The position numbers were made by a program, and so were the translations under genes. Below the pieces are notes generated by a model. The model did no database searches. It was given only the letters and a program-made list of their open reading frames with translations, and was not told where the DNA came from. This document shows, in pieces, positions 20,041 through 29,821 of a stretch of DNA of 64,000 nucleotides. Each line of letters opens with the position of its first letter. Within the stretch, counting starts at the first letter, position 1. Origin of the DNA: CAVZLD01 sp963776055 (lineage in GTDB: Bacteria; Planctomycetota; Planctomycetia; Pirellulales; Pirellulaceae). Location: NCBI GenBank assembly GCA_963776055.1, contig CAVZLD010000015.1:186001-250000 (forward strand). Direction: 5' to 3'.

Positions 20041-21706
20041 ATGGCGGGCCGTACCTCCCAGAACAAGATCGTGGGGCCAGGTGATCCTGCCAGGCATCCT
20101 GCTGCTGCTGATCGGGGTCCCGCGTGGCTCAGTAGTCAGCGGGCAGGAGCTGGCCTCGGAAATCGAACAGTTGCAGCGGCAGTTGCAGGCACAGCAGGCA
20201 CGCATTGAGCGGTTGGAGTCTCAGACGCCGGCTGCGGAAGACAGCCTCGAAATCCGACGTTTGTCACCGGTGACGGAGGACCTTCCCGAGGACCTTCCCG
20301 AGGACAGCGACGAGTCAGCCGAGTCGACAGCCCAACCGGAGGCCCAACCGAGTGATACGACGGACGCAGAAACAGAGGCGGCCGAGTCACTCGCCGGACT
20401 GACGACCTTGGCGGAACGCGTCGCCGAGCTGGAGAACAACACGCTGGATTTACGGGGGGCCCAAAACAAGTTCCAAGAGGCCTTTTCACGCGCATCGAGC
20501 CGTGTCTTGAACGGCCGGTTGCACGTGGATCATTGGTCGTATCCGCAAAGCGATCAGGGAATCAACCTGCTCGAAAATGGTGACCCAGATCTTGACCCGT
20601 TAAACGAGGTTGTGTTTCGCCGCGTCCGATTCGGCCTGTATGGCGATGTTCCACCGGAAAACGTGTCATACCGCGTCGAAATCGAATTCAGTGGCCAGGA
20701 CGGAGGACGTATCCGAGATGCCTGGCTGGCCTGGGATGAGTTGTTCGTCTTCGACACGCTGCGTCTGGGAAACCAGAAGCGTCCCTATGGGTTGGATTAC
20801 TTGAACAGCAGCAACTTCATGGTCTTCCTGGAACGTCCGTTTGTCGTGGAGGCGTTCAATGAGAACGTGCGTCGGTTTGGACTGATATCCTATGGAGCCT
20901 CGGACGACCAGAGCATCAATTGGCGATACGGTGTTGCGGCGCTCGAACCGATTCAGAGCACGGGCCAGGTCTTTAACGAGCGTCCCCAGCCCGAACTGAT
21001 GGGCCGCTTGGCAAACGCCTGGTGGTACGACGAAAGTTCCCTGGGACGCGGATATGGTCACTGGGGTATCTCCGCGGTCTTCGCCTTCCCCGACGGAGAG
21101 GCACCCAACGACGGGAAGTCCGACAACACGGCGCAGTTTCGCACACGCCCGGAAGCACCAACGCAGTCGCGCTGGCTGGACACGGGGACCATCGCCGGTA
21201 CGCAGGCATTCCAAATCCTGGGGCTGGAGTCAGTGATCAATGTGGGAAATTGGCAGATCACGGGCGAATTCATGAACCTGTGGCTGCAGCGATCAGACGA
21301 TGCCGGTCGCGATTTGTTTCTGCACGGGGGCTACGTGTTCATCTCCTATTTCCTGACCGGAGAACACCTGCCTTGGAACCGAGAACTGGGCATTCTGGGA
21401 CGCGTTCAGCCGCTGGAAGACTTCTTTCTTGTCTCGACCTGTCGCAATCAGGCCGGCTTCGGCCGCGGCGCTTGGCAAGTGGCCATGCGGTTTTCCTATG
21501 CCGATTTGACCGACGCGGATGTCCTCGGCGGGATCGGCCAGAGCGCTACGTTGGCGCTGAACTGGTATTGGAACTCCCATAGCCGTGTGCAGTTGAACTA
21601 TACTGTCGGCCGAATCGACGATCGTTTGGCGTCGAACGATCCGGATGCTGCCGTCGTGTCAGGTGACTATCAGCTCCTCGGTACACGATTCATGATCGAC
21701 TTCTAA
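20041..21706 (+). CDS. OprP-like phosphate-selective porin family protein (start uncertain)
   Basis: The body is a 16-strand-type outer-membrane barrel: FRRVRFGLYGDVPPENVSYR, IEFSGQDGGRIRDAWLAW, LRLGNQKRPYGLDYLNSSNF, FLERPFVVEAFNENVRRFGL and a C-terminal strand ending in F (YQLLGTRFMIDF). Before it lies a coiled-coil (LASEIEQLQRQLQAQQARIERL) and an acidic linker (LPEDLPEDSDESAES), the usual N-terminal layout in Planctomycetes. The signal peptide VILPGILLLLIGVPRGSVVS is in the main frame, but the best start, ATG 20041 (MAGRTSQNKIVG), is one frame off; one extra C in GGGGCCAG would join them. The open frame itself extends upstream to 19883, but that leader looks non-coding. Confidence 0.83.
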
Positions 21707-21816
21707 GGCGCATCTCCAACCGGGCGAGTCTCTCGCCAAGCCGGGCGTTCGTCCAAAAACATGCTCAGCAGGAGGAGGTGCTTCCAATGCGCTGTCGTGC
21801 GTGTTGCGGGGACATG

Positions 21817-21886
21817 CAGCGTTCGTGCGACGCTCCTTCCGAGCGGCAAGGGCGGCGAGACGCTCCCGGACAGTGCTCCGAGCTGG
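21817..21886 (+). repeat. Dispersed repeat, AGCGTTCGTG family, copy 1
   Basis: The blocks AGCGTTCGTG, CGACG/CAACG, CCTTCC or CCTCGG, GGC(G)AAGGGCG, CGAGACGCT and CGG-CAGTGCT or GAGTGCT occur in the same order at 53120-53187. It lies in the 232-base convergent gap between the porin and thioesterase genes. No coding function is apparent. Confidence 0.65.
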
Positions 21887-21938
21887 AAAGGACCTGGTGC
21901 TCGTGGCGGCCTTCGTCAAAAGCATCTGGTAAACAGCA

Positions 21939-22325
21939 TCAGTCGACGTGCCACGCTTCGGGCACGCGTTGTACCTTACCCTCCCGATCGACGATGGCGA
22001 GGATGATCCGAGCTTCGACGATCAGGTCGCGATCGCGCCACACGGTGTAGTGGTGTTCGATCTTCGCGGCCGAGACCCGCTCGATTCGCGTGCGAACGGT
22101 CAACAGATCGTCGTACCGAGCGGGGCGGTGATAGCGGCATTCCGTTTTGACGACAACGACCAGCAGTCCGTCTTCCTCCATCTGGCGGTAGTTACCGCCG
22201 GAAGCTCGCAACAGCTCGGTCCGCCCGATCTCGAAATACGTGAAGTAGCGAGCGTGATGGACGAATCCCATCGGGTCCGTTTCGTTGTACCGGACCCGCA
22301 ATTGGATATCGTGCTCCCTCAACAT
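21939..22325 (-). CDS. Acyl-CoA thioesterase, YbgC/4-hydroxybenzoyl-CoA thioesterase family
   Basis: 128 residues from the ATG at 22325 (MLREHDIQLRVRYNETDPMG). The hot-dog-fold signature VRYNETDPMGFVHHARYFTY contains the catalytic Asp equivalent of the YbgC family. EIGRTELLRASGG, HRPARYDDLLTVRTRIE and HHYTVWRDRDLIVEARIILA complete the fold. Such enzymes hydrolyse short-chain or aromatic acyl-CoA; some partner with Tol-Pal, but no tol genes are here. The longer upstream frame to 22535 is not supported by homology. A small minus-strand frame stops two bases before the start codon. Confidence 0.9.
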   Translation of the reverse strand: MLREHDIQLRVRYNETDPMGFVHHARYFTYFEIGRTELLRASGGNYRQMEEDGLLVVVVKTECRYHRPARYDDLLTVRTRIERVSAAKIEHHYTVWRDRDLIVEARIILAIVDREGKVQRVPEAWHVD

Positions 22326-22327
22326 GG

Positions 22328-22657
22328 TCAAATCCCTTCGGGCGTGCCACCTTCTCCGATCGCGTTGGGCTTCGGCAAACAATGAGGGGCGTAATTGTAG
22401 AAAATGGGCCCGGTGCCGCCCAGGACCCCCGCGGGCGCATTTTGAAGCTGCGCACCGGGCGTGTATCGGAACGGGATGCGATGCGACATTTCGGCCGAGA
22501 AGGGATTCCCCAAGGGCCCCGTACGCAACTTCCAAATGGGCGCACCGGCCGCGAGTTTCCCGGCTTCTGTTCCCTCGTCGCCCTTCGGGTGATAGACTTC
22601 CTCTTGGAACGGTGGAGATGCGATGTGCCGAAAACGATCGGCGTCGTGCTTCCTCAT
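22328..22657 (-). CDS. Hypothetical small ORF upstream of the thioesterase
   Basis: A 109-residue minus-strand frame (MRKHDADRFRHIASPPFQEE...) ends TGA just two bases before the thioesterase ATG, a spacing typical of coupled genes. The translation is rich in Gly, Pro and aromatic residues (AGAPIWKLRTGPLGNPFSAE, IPFRYTPGAQLQNAPAGVLG) and looks more protein-like than its shadows, but I recognise no family. Against it, the start would lie only 18 bases from the divergent PilT-like start at 22676, leaving no promoter space. A shorter version from an internal ATG is possible. Confidence 0.35.
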   Translation of the reverse strand: MRKHDADRFRHIASPPFQEEVYHPKGDEGTEAGKLAAGAPIWKLRTGPLGNPFSAEMSHRIPFRYTPGAQLQNAPAGVLGGTGPIFYNYAPHCLPKPNAIGEGGTPEGI

Positions 22658-22675
22658 ACTCGAGGTTTTCCCGCC

Positions 22676-23803
22676 ATGGATCAGCTCCCGCCGCCCGAAG
22701 AGCAGATGAAGGCCCTGCTCAACTTCGTCTCCAAGAATCAAGCTTCCGATCTGCACTTGAAGTCAGGGTATCCGCCGTACATTCGCATCGGTGGCCACCT
22801 GCGCAAGATCCAGGGCCCTCCCTTGCCAGATGAAGGCTACATCGAGCAGATGTTGACACCGTTGGTCCCGACCGGTCGCCTGCATGAATTTGACGAGAAA
22901 GGCGACTTGGATTTTTCTGCGCGGGGCGACACGGGCGACCGATTCCGCATCAACCTGTTTCGGTCCACCGGACACGCCCATGCGGCGATTCGGCGGGTGC
23001 AAAGCAACATTCCGAGCTTCGAGGACCTGCATCTGCCCGATATCTATCGCGCGACCATCATGAAGTCCCTCGAAGGATTGGTACTGGTCAGTGGTGTGAC
23101 CGGCAGCGGGAAGAGCTCGACGCTGGCCGCGATGCTGGACCACATCAACGAGCATCGGGGGTTGCACGTGATCACGGTGGAAGACCCGATTGAGTATGTC
23201 TTTCATCCCAAAAAGTGCATCATCTCCCAGCGGGAGATTTCGATCGACACCCCCAGTTTCGCCGGGGCGTTGCGGCATGTCGTCCGACAAGATCCGGATT
23301 GCATTCTGATCGGCGAAATGCGCGACCGCGAAACGATGTTGGCGGCCATTCAAGCCGCCGAGACCGGTCACCTGGTGCTGGGTACGCTGCACTGCAATGA
23401 CGCACCACAGACTTTCTCGCGGATCCTCGAGTTCTTCCCTCGTGTGGAGCATGCTTTCATTCGCTCTTCGCTGGCGAACAGTCTGCAGGCGATCATGGTG
23501 CAGCGATTGATTCCCGGAATTGTGGAAGGGAGTCGATTTCCGGCCACGGAGGTGCTGCTGAATAACTCCATCGTAAAGGACAAGATCCTGCACGAGGAGG
23601 ATGAAGACATGGCCGCCATCGTCTGCCAGTGCCGAGCTGAGGGGATGCGCGACTTCACGCAGTCGCTCTGTGAACTCGTGATGGCCGAGCACATCAATCG
23701 GACCGTCGCTCTGGACTATGCCCCCAACCGCGAGAAACTGATCTCCGAACTGAAGGGGATCAAGACCGCGACCGATAGTCTGGTCAGCCGCATCCGCGGC
23801 TGA
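22676..23803 (+). CDS. PilT-type twitching motility ATPase
   Basis: 375 residues from ATG 22676 (MDQLPPPEEQMKALLNFVSK). The N-terminal PAS-like domain has ASDLHLKSGYPPYIRIGGHL. The RecA-like ATPase core carries Walker A GVTGSGKSST, the Asp box HVITVEDPIEYVF, Walker B CILIGEMRD and the His box GHLVLGTLHCNDAPQT, followed by MVQRLIPGIVEGSRFPATEV. These are the diagnostic blocks of PilT/PilU retraction ATPases. No other type IV pilus genes are nearby, so it may act on a pilus encoded elsewhere or be a PilU-like accessory. The frame is intact; the open frame upstream to 22382 is non-coding. Confidence 0.92.
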   Translation: MDQLPPPEEQMKALLNFVSKNQASDLHLKSGYPPYIRIGGHLRKIQGPPLPDEGYIEQMLTPLVPTGRLHEFDEKGDLDFSARGDTGDRFRINLFRSTGHAHAAIRRVQSNIPSFEDLHLPDIYRATIMKSLEGLVLVSGVTGSGKSSTLAAMLDHINEHRGLHVITVEDPIEYVFHPKKCIISQREISIDTPSFAGALRHVVRQDPDCILIGEMRDRETMLAAIQAAETGHLVLGTLHCNDAPQTFSRILEFFPRVEHAFIRSSLANSLQAIMVQRLIPGIVEGSRFPATEVLLNNSIVKDKILHEEDEDMAAIVCQCRAEGMRDFTQSLCELVMAEHINRTVALDYAPNREKLISELKGIKTATDSLVSRIRG

Positions 23804-24080
23804 GGCGAAGGAGGCAGCGTTGCGCCGCTGTGTCGGATCCAGCTTCTCCGACGCAGCGGTGTGCCCCATCGGTGAGAACGCTCGCCCGGAATTTGCCGCG
23901 TGCTCCGAATTTTCTGCCGCTGGATGGTGTCCGCTTCGTGGCGTTGCTGGCCAAGGCGAATACAATGAAGGTTTGCCCAGCTCGCATCGCCCGGGCCGAT
24001 CCGGTCGCGATGGCGAGTGTCGAAACGGCCGTGGGGGCCGATCTTCGACATCGATTCCTTTCCGTCGGTTGAAGTGGTCC

Positions 24081-25866
24081 ATGATTAGCCAACATGCTCG
24101 CCGCCATCGAATTTCGAACTTGAATCAGAAAAGCCGGATCTTGGAACGGCTTGAACCGCGACTGCCGCTGACCAGCGGCGCAATTGCGGCGGAGCCCGCA
24201 CTGGACGCCAATCCGGTCGTGGATCAGCTGTTGGTGGCCGAACCGCCAACTGACACACTGGAGATTGTGTTTTCCAAGCCAATGCAAATTGCGGAAATGA
24301 TCGAAGACCAGTCGATCCTATCGGCGGTCACCTTGGTGCATTACCGCAGTGGCGCTGTGCGTCTCAACGCACGGCAGTTCCACTATTCCGAGACAACTCA
24401 ATCGTTGACGTGGTCCTCGGCGAGTGCTTTGCCACCCGGCTTTTTGGAATTGCGACTCGATGGCGCCGACCTCTTGGACACGGAGGGTAATCCGCTGGTC
24501 GGAGGCAGCGAAGGTTTGAGTTTCCATCTTCCCGATTTTGCTGGGGAGACGTGGATTGAGTCAGCCGGTGCGGCGATCAAGGCAGGGGAATACTCCGTTC
24601 CGTCCTTGGCCGACTGGAATCTTGATGGACGGCAGGACCTGATCGTCGGAGAAAAGAGTCCATCGGGCGGCAAGGTTCGCGTGTACCTCAACGGCGGCTC
24701 CGATGAATTGCCCATTTACGACAGCTTTAGCTATGCACAGTATTCGGGTTCGGATCTGACCGTGCCTTGCCTCGGCTGTTTGGGAGTTTTTCCGCGCGTT
24801 GCGGATTGGAATCAGGATGGCCGACAGGATTTGATGTTGGGCCTCTCCGACGGTCGCATCCAGGTCTACCCCAATACAGAGGACGGACCCGATCCGGTGT
24901 TTGGCATTCCCTATGATCTCCAAGTGGGCCAACCGGGTGCGGAAGAGACTCTGACGGTTGGGTCGCGTGCGCACACTCCAGGTGGTGGACTGGAACAATG
25001 ATGGACGGCACGATCTGGTCGCTGGCGGAATGGACGGCAAGGTTCGCCTGTACCTGAATTCGTCCGATGGGGGAGAACCTGTACTGCGCAGCGAGCAGTT
25101 CGTGCAGGATGCCTCGGGAGACCTGGTCGTGCCCGCCGGGCGATCCAGCGTGTCCGTGGCGGATCTGAACGGGGATGGCCGCAAGGATCTCTTGCTGGGC
25201 AATACCGAGGGACGTCTGCTGTATTACGCCAACCAGGGCACGGATGCGGCACCGGTGTTCGACGCGGGGGAAGCCCTGCAGGCCGAGGGCACCGAAATCG
25301 ATCTCCCGGGCACGCCTCGGTCGCGTCCTTTTGTGGGGGACTACGATGCGGACGGACAGCTCGACCTGCTGGTGGGAGCTGCCGACGGATATGTGCGGCT
25401 GTTCCAAGCAACCGCCTGGGATACACCGCGTGCCGCCACACCGATCGTCGATGATCCGGGAACGATCTATCATCACGTGTTTCAAATCGCCGCGGCACCC
25501 TGGCAAAACAGTATCGAACCGACCGACGTCACCGGTGACGATTTGATCGTGCCGCTGGACGCGCTGACGGTCATCAATGAATTGAATAACCCGCAATACT
25601 CCGATCCCGTGGGCCTGCTGCCGGATACTAGCCCGGATGTACCTCCGCCCTACTTCGACGTCAACGGCGACGGCTATTGCACTCCCGTCGACGCCCTGAT
25701 CGTGATCAACCGGCTGAACGCCCCGCCGGTCGCGGCGCCCGGAGTCGCGGCGGCGGCGGAACCAATCGCCGTGGCCGCCGTTCCCGCGCCCGACTACAGC
25801 GCCATTGCGGCGGCGATCGACTCGGTCATGGCCGAAGATCACAAACGGTCGACAACCTCTCGGTAG
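24081..25866 (+). CDS. Exported FG-GAP repeat protein with LEPR-XLL-like leader and dockerin-like tail (frameshift near 24961)
   Basis: Starting at ATG 24081, the N-terminus has the motif ILERLEPRLPLTSG, an LEPR-XLL-type leader seen on large planctomycete exoproteins. A Big-like domain with EIVFSKPM follows, then FG-GAP loops LADWNLDGRQDLIVG, VADWNQDGRQDLMLG, VVDWNNDGRHDLVAG, VADLNGDGRKDLLLG and VGDYDADGQLDLLVG. The frame change sits in the GGG at 24960-24962 (one extra G). Near the C-terminus a two-part dockerin-like module reads DDLIVPLDALTVINELNN and DVNGDGYCTPVDALIVINRL. The C-terminal tail is Ala/Pro-rich. Restored length is about 595 residues. Probably secreted and calcium-binding; no cohesin is seen here. 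Confidence 0.85.
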
Positions 25867-25905
25867 CACGGCGAACCTTTGGTGGGATCGTGTGTCTTAC
25901 GGGGC

Positions 25906-26306
25906 ATGACTTCGACTCGATCCCCAGCTCCGAAACGCACCCGCAGGGCACCGTCATCCACGCTCGCGAAACCGCTAGCGCCGGAAGATGTCCGCCTGGG
26001 GGACTTCGTGGCGATCCTGCATGTGATCTGCGAACTGCCGTCCTTCCTGTGGGGTGCCGATACGCTGACGACGCCGATGGAAGTACCCATTCGCATTCCG
26101 TTTGTTCCTCCGAGCGGAGGTGTGGCGCTGAAGGTCACGTCGGTGTGTTTGCCATTTGTGTTGGTGAAATCGGCTCGTGGCACATGCCGGACGTTGGATC
26201 TGCGGCAATGTCGGATTCGCGCTTGGATCGAGCGTTTGCGGCAGCCACCTGGAAGGCGTACAAACCGGTCCGTGCCTCGCGGAAGAAACGCCGTCGACGA
26301 TCTTGA
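25906..26306 (+). CDS. Small conserved hypothetical protein (frameshift near 26217)
   Basis: Frame 1 from ATG 25906 reads a basic N-terminus then VRLGDFVAILHVICELPSFL, IPFVPPSGGVALKVTSVCLP and FVLVKSARGTCRTLDLRQCR; frame 2 resumes RLDRAFAAATWKAYKPVRAS and ends in a basic tail (RKKRRRRS). One missing base near ATTCGCGC (about 26217) joins them into about 134 residues. From memory this resembles a small planctomycete family with the order DYVAVLHE..ELPSF, CLPFVLVK, RTLDVRRC and RAWKAYK; I cannot verify that here. Function unknown; the size, basic tail and beta-rich core would fit an RNA- or protein-binding role, but that is speculation. Confidence 0.6.
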
Positions 26307-27037
26307 GCGTAGCGGAGAATGATCAGCGCAGCGGACCGAATGGGGCGGCACTGGCGGGGTTGCACTGAATCGAATTCGATAGCGGCCTCATGGTCTGACC
26401 ACACGCGGTCCGCATCCTCGTCCTCAGAAGAACCTATTGACGGCGGCGCGGATCATGAACCAGGACGACCAACGGGAGTCCGGGAATCTCCTGTCTTGCG
26501 TGCCCTTCTGAGGACCATTCGCCGCGCCGCAGTGAATAAATCGCCGCAGGCGGCCCATGCTCAGTGGGCCGTCGCGGCGGACCGCACTTGGTCCGAGTGG
26601 GATGTTTGTGTGTGCGCACGCCATCAAGACAATCTGCGATAACATTTCGATCGTCCGGCCCCATCGATCCGGTGCTCTGCCGGGATCCATGGCTGTCAGC
26701 CCGGCGAGCCAAAGCCAGAACCACGGCACGAGAAGCAGATTGACGGCAAGAGGGGCCCTTTGACCACCGGCGACAACCACAAAGGTCACGAGGGATTCCA
26801 GCACGATGAAATCGCGGGATGGGAAAATAGGGCGACTTAACCGACCGCATGTTCGACTAAAAAGACGAAGCTCCTGAGAACCTCGATCGGTGATCCACCG
26901 ACGACCGACTCACTGCCGTGGCATGCGTAGAAATAGGGGCGAGACACGTTCACATTCCGAACGTGACGAGTTGCGCAAAAAACCAGAGAATCGACGGGCT
27001 ACGCGCACGTTAAGACGCAAAGGGCTTTTCGCAACAG
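26307..27037. repeat. Gene-free gap with CCAGGACGAC-family repeat, copy 2 (26457-26550)
   Basis: The repeat reads ACCAGGACGACCAACGGGAG, TCCGGGAATCTCCTGT, then GACCATTCGCCGCGCCGCAG and TGAAT. It matches 62599-62700 block by block. On the minus strand both copies give the same chance peptide pattern, YSLRRGEWSS...AR...P..LVVLV or similar. Just downstream (26553-26585) the sequence can fold through GGCCCA/TGGGCC. Otherwise the 731-base gap shows nothing I can support. Confidence 0.75.
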
Positions 27038-29821
27038 CTACTCATGGGCCCGGTCTAGGCCTGGATCGTCCACCGTGGCATCCGGACAGCAGGCTTGGAT
27101 TGCCTGAAGCAGATCGCGGTGACGGATCGGTTTGGACACAAAGTGGTCCATACCCGCAGCCAGGCACCGGTCACGATCGTCTTCCAGGGCGCGGGCGGTG
27201 AGGGCGACGATGGGGATGTGATGACCGGTGGCGGCCTCGCGCTGCCGAATCATTGCCGTAGCTTCCAGACCACTCATGCCGGGCATCTGAATATCCATCA
27301 GGATCAGGTCATACGTCTGACACTCCCAGGCCTTCAAGGCGTCGAGCCCATCCCCCACGATGTCGACCGAGTGTCCCCACTTGGTGAGCAGACACTCGGC
27401 CAGCGTTTGATTCATGAGCGTGTCTTCGGCCACCAACACTCGCAAGGGTCGGGAAAAGCTCGGCGTGATCGATCGGGACCGGCCGGCGGCTCTGTCTTCC
27501 ACCGCCGCTGCGTCGCCCAAGACGCGCAACAGCACGCTGAGCAGATCCGAAGGCTTGACCGGCTTCAACAGGTGAGCGGCGACACCCAACTGTTGGCACC
27601 GAGAAATATCTCCGGCCCGATCGCCCGAGGTCAGGACCACCAGGATCAGATTGGCCAGTTCCGGTATGCTTCGGATTTGTTCGCAGAGGCGGAAGCCGTC
27701 CACGTCAGGCATGTTGACGTCAGTCAGCACGAGCCGAAATGGCTTTTCCGCCGCCTGTCGTTCCTGCAGCAGAGCCAAGGCATCTTTGGCACTGGCCACG
27801 GCCATGGAGGCCACCTGCCAATGCCGGAGCGTCTCCTGCAGAATCTTGCGATTGGTGGCGTTGTCGTCGACGACTAACACGGACAGCTTCTGCAACGCGT
27901 CCCAATCCATCGGGGGCGCGACTTCCTCATGCGGCGAGGTTAGGTCAAAGCGAGCCGTGAACGAAAACGTGCTGCCGCGTCCCAGTTCACTCTGAACACC
28001 GATCTCCCCTCCCATCAACTCGACAAGTCTCGCACAGATGGTTAAGCCTAGACCGGTTCCACCGTGCTGCCGCGTGATGGAAGTGTCCGACTGGCTAAAG
28101 GCCTCAAAGATGAGTGACTGTTTATCCGCAGCGATGCCGACGCCGGTGTCGGCAATCTCGCAGCGAAGCAAAAGACTTCCTGGTTCTCTCGCTGCGACGT
28201 CGACACGTACGACGACTTCCCCCGTGTCGGTGAACTTAATTGCGTTCCCCACCAAATTCAATAGAATCTGTCGGAGCCGATTAGCGTCACCCAACAGTCG
28301 ATCTGGCACACCAGGCTGAACTTCAAACGCCAGTTCCAAATTCTTCCGATGAGCGCGCGGAGCCAGGGCTCGCATCGTATCTCCGAGCAGGTCGCGCAAG
28401 TGCAACTCAGCGTGTTCGAGCTCCACGCGCCCAGCCTCAATTTTGGAGAAATCAAGGATCTCGTTGATGATGCTCAACAGCAGGTCGCCTGCCTCCATGA
28501 CCATTGTCAGATATTCGCGCTGCGGCTGACTTAGGTCGGTATCGAGTACCAGCTCAGTCATGCCGATAATCGCATTCATGGGAGTGCGAATCTCATGACT
28601 CATGTTGGCCAGGAAATCACTCTTCGCCCGATTTGCGGCTTCAGCAGCTTCTTTCGCGGTTTGCATCGCCACCATGGCCTGCCGTTGGTGCGTGACGTCC
28701 GCAATGCCGCAGAGCACCAGCGGTCCCTCTTCGGTCTCCAGCGGACTGAGTCCAATCTCAACCGGAAATTCACTGCCATCGCGGCGACGCGCGTACAGTT
28801 CGCGCGACGGCCCCAGGGTGCGGCTGCTCGGATGCCGAGAGTACGATTCCCGTACGGCGCGATACGCTGCACGGAATCGCTCCGGCACAAGGATCTCGAC
28901 CGGGTGACCGAGTAATTCATCGGCGCGGTAATCGAAGCAACGCTCGAGTTCTGAGTTGACCAGGCGAATCTTGCCTGAATGATCGACGATGAGTAGGGCG
29001 ACCGGCGAGGCACGGACAGCCAGTTCGAACCGCTGCTGGGAGCGCTTCTGTTCCGTGATGTCCGAGATCGATCCTGCCATCCGCAATGGGCGGTCGTTGT
29101 CGTCCCAGATCGCCTGCCCGCGAGCCCAAAACCAGCGATATCCTTCCGATTTCGTGCGCAGCCGATATTCGATGTCATACGGGATCTGACGTTCGAAGTG
29201 GTCGCGCAGGGCCACTCGGACGCGCTCGACGTCCTCCGGAGCCAAGCGAGATTCGAACGATGCGAAGACATTGTCCATCTCGTGGTCCTCGCATCCCAGC
29301 AGTTCCTTGAAGCGTGGCGAATAATACACTTCGTCTGTGAGCACATTCCAGTCCCAAATGCCATCCGTGGAGCCGCGAACGGCCAGCGCGAAGCGTTCTT
29401 CACTGGCCCGCAAAGCGTCTTCACGTCGTTGGTGCGAGGTCACGTCGCGGACGGCGGAAAAAAACAACTTTCCCTGCGGAGAGAGCCACGGTGTCAGGCT
29501 AATATCCACCGGAATCGTCGTGCCGTCGCGGTGTAATAGCTGCAATGGTACGTCCGTACCCATCTCGCGCGGTTTCGGTTTCCGGCTGTACGCTCGCCGC
29601 AATCCCTCGTGCTGTTTGCGCCGGTCCTTCGGTACCAAAACCTCCAGCGGTCGACCGCGCAATTCATCCCCGCGGTAACCGGAAAGTCGCTCCGCCAGTC
29701 GGTTCAACCAGACAATGCGCCCATGCTCGTCCGTAATCAGAATGGCATCCGGAACCAACTCGAGGACCTCGCAGAGCGCCTTATCCAGAATTGTCGGCGC
29801 TTCGCCGTCAGGGGAGTCCAT
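27038..29821 (-). CDS. Hybrid sensor histidine kinase (PAS x3, HisKA, HATPase, REC x2)
   Basis: 927 residues, frame intact. Domains in order: PAS (about 14-130, AILITDEHGRIVWLNRLAER), PAS/PAC (about 135-260, FKELLGCEDHEMDNVFASF), PAS (about 265-385, ALLIVDHSGKIRLVNSELER), HisKA with phospho-acceptor H409 in MSHEIRTPMNAIIGM, HATPase (LLNLVGNAIKFTD, CEIADTGVGIAADK, GTGLGLTICARLVELMGG), then two receivers (LSVLVVDDNATNRKILQETL with LVLTDVNMPDVDG; LRVLVAEDTLMNQTLAECLL with LILMDIQMPGMSG). No membrane helix is present, so it is a cytoplasmic sensor. There is no HPt domain; the final phosphotransfer partner is elsewhere. It is a single gene flanked by long gaps. Confidence 0.95.
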   Translation of the reverse strand: MDSPDGEAPTILDKALCEVLELVPDAILITDEHGRIVWLNRLAERLSGYRGDELRGRPLEVLVPKDRRKQHEGLRRAYSRKPKPREMGTDVPLQLLHRDGTTIPVDISLTPWLSPQGKLFFSAVRDVTSHQRREDALRASEERFALAVRGSTDGIWDWNVLTDEVYYSPRFKELLGCEDHEMDNVFASFESRLAPEDVERVRVALRDHFERQIPYDIEYRLRTKSEGYRWFWARGQAIWDDNDRPLRMAGSISDITEQKRSQQRFELAVRASPVALLIVDHSGKIRLVNSELERCFDYRADELLGHPVEILVPERFRAAYRAVRESYSRHPSSRTLGPSRELYARRRDGSEFPVEIGLSPLETEEGPLVLCGIADVTHQRQAMVAMQTAKEAAEAANRAKSDFLANMSHEIRTPMNAIIGMTELVLDTDLSQPQREYLTMVMEAGDLLLSIINEILDFSKIEAGRVELEHAELHLRDLLGDTMRALAPRAHRKNLELAFEVQPGVPDRLLGDANRLRQILLNLVGNAIKFTDTGEVVVRVDVAAREPGSLLLRCEIADTGVGIAADKQSLIFEAFSQSDTSITRQHGGTGLGLTICARLVELMGGEIGVQSELGRGSTFSFTARFDLTSPHEEVAPPMDWDALQKLSVLVVDDNATNRKILQETLRHWQVASMAVASAKDALALLQERQAAEKPFRLVLTDVNMPDVDGFRLCEQIRSIPELANLILVVLTSGDRAGDISRCQQLGVAAHLLKPVKPSDLLSVLLRVLGDAAAVEDRAAGRSRSITPSFSRPLRVLVAEDTLMNQTLAECLLTKWGHSVDIVGDGLDALKAWECQTYDLILMDIQMPGMSGLEATAMIRQREAATGHHIPIVALTARALEDDRDRCLAAGMDHFVSKPIRHRDLLQAIQACCPDATVDDPGLDRAHE

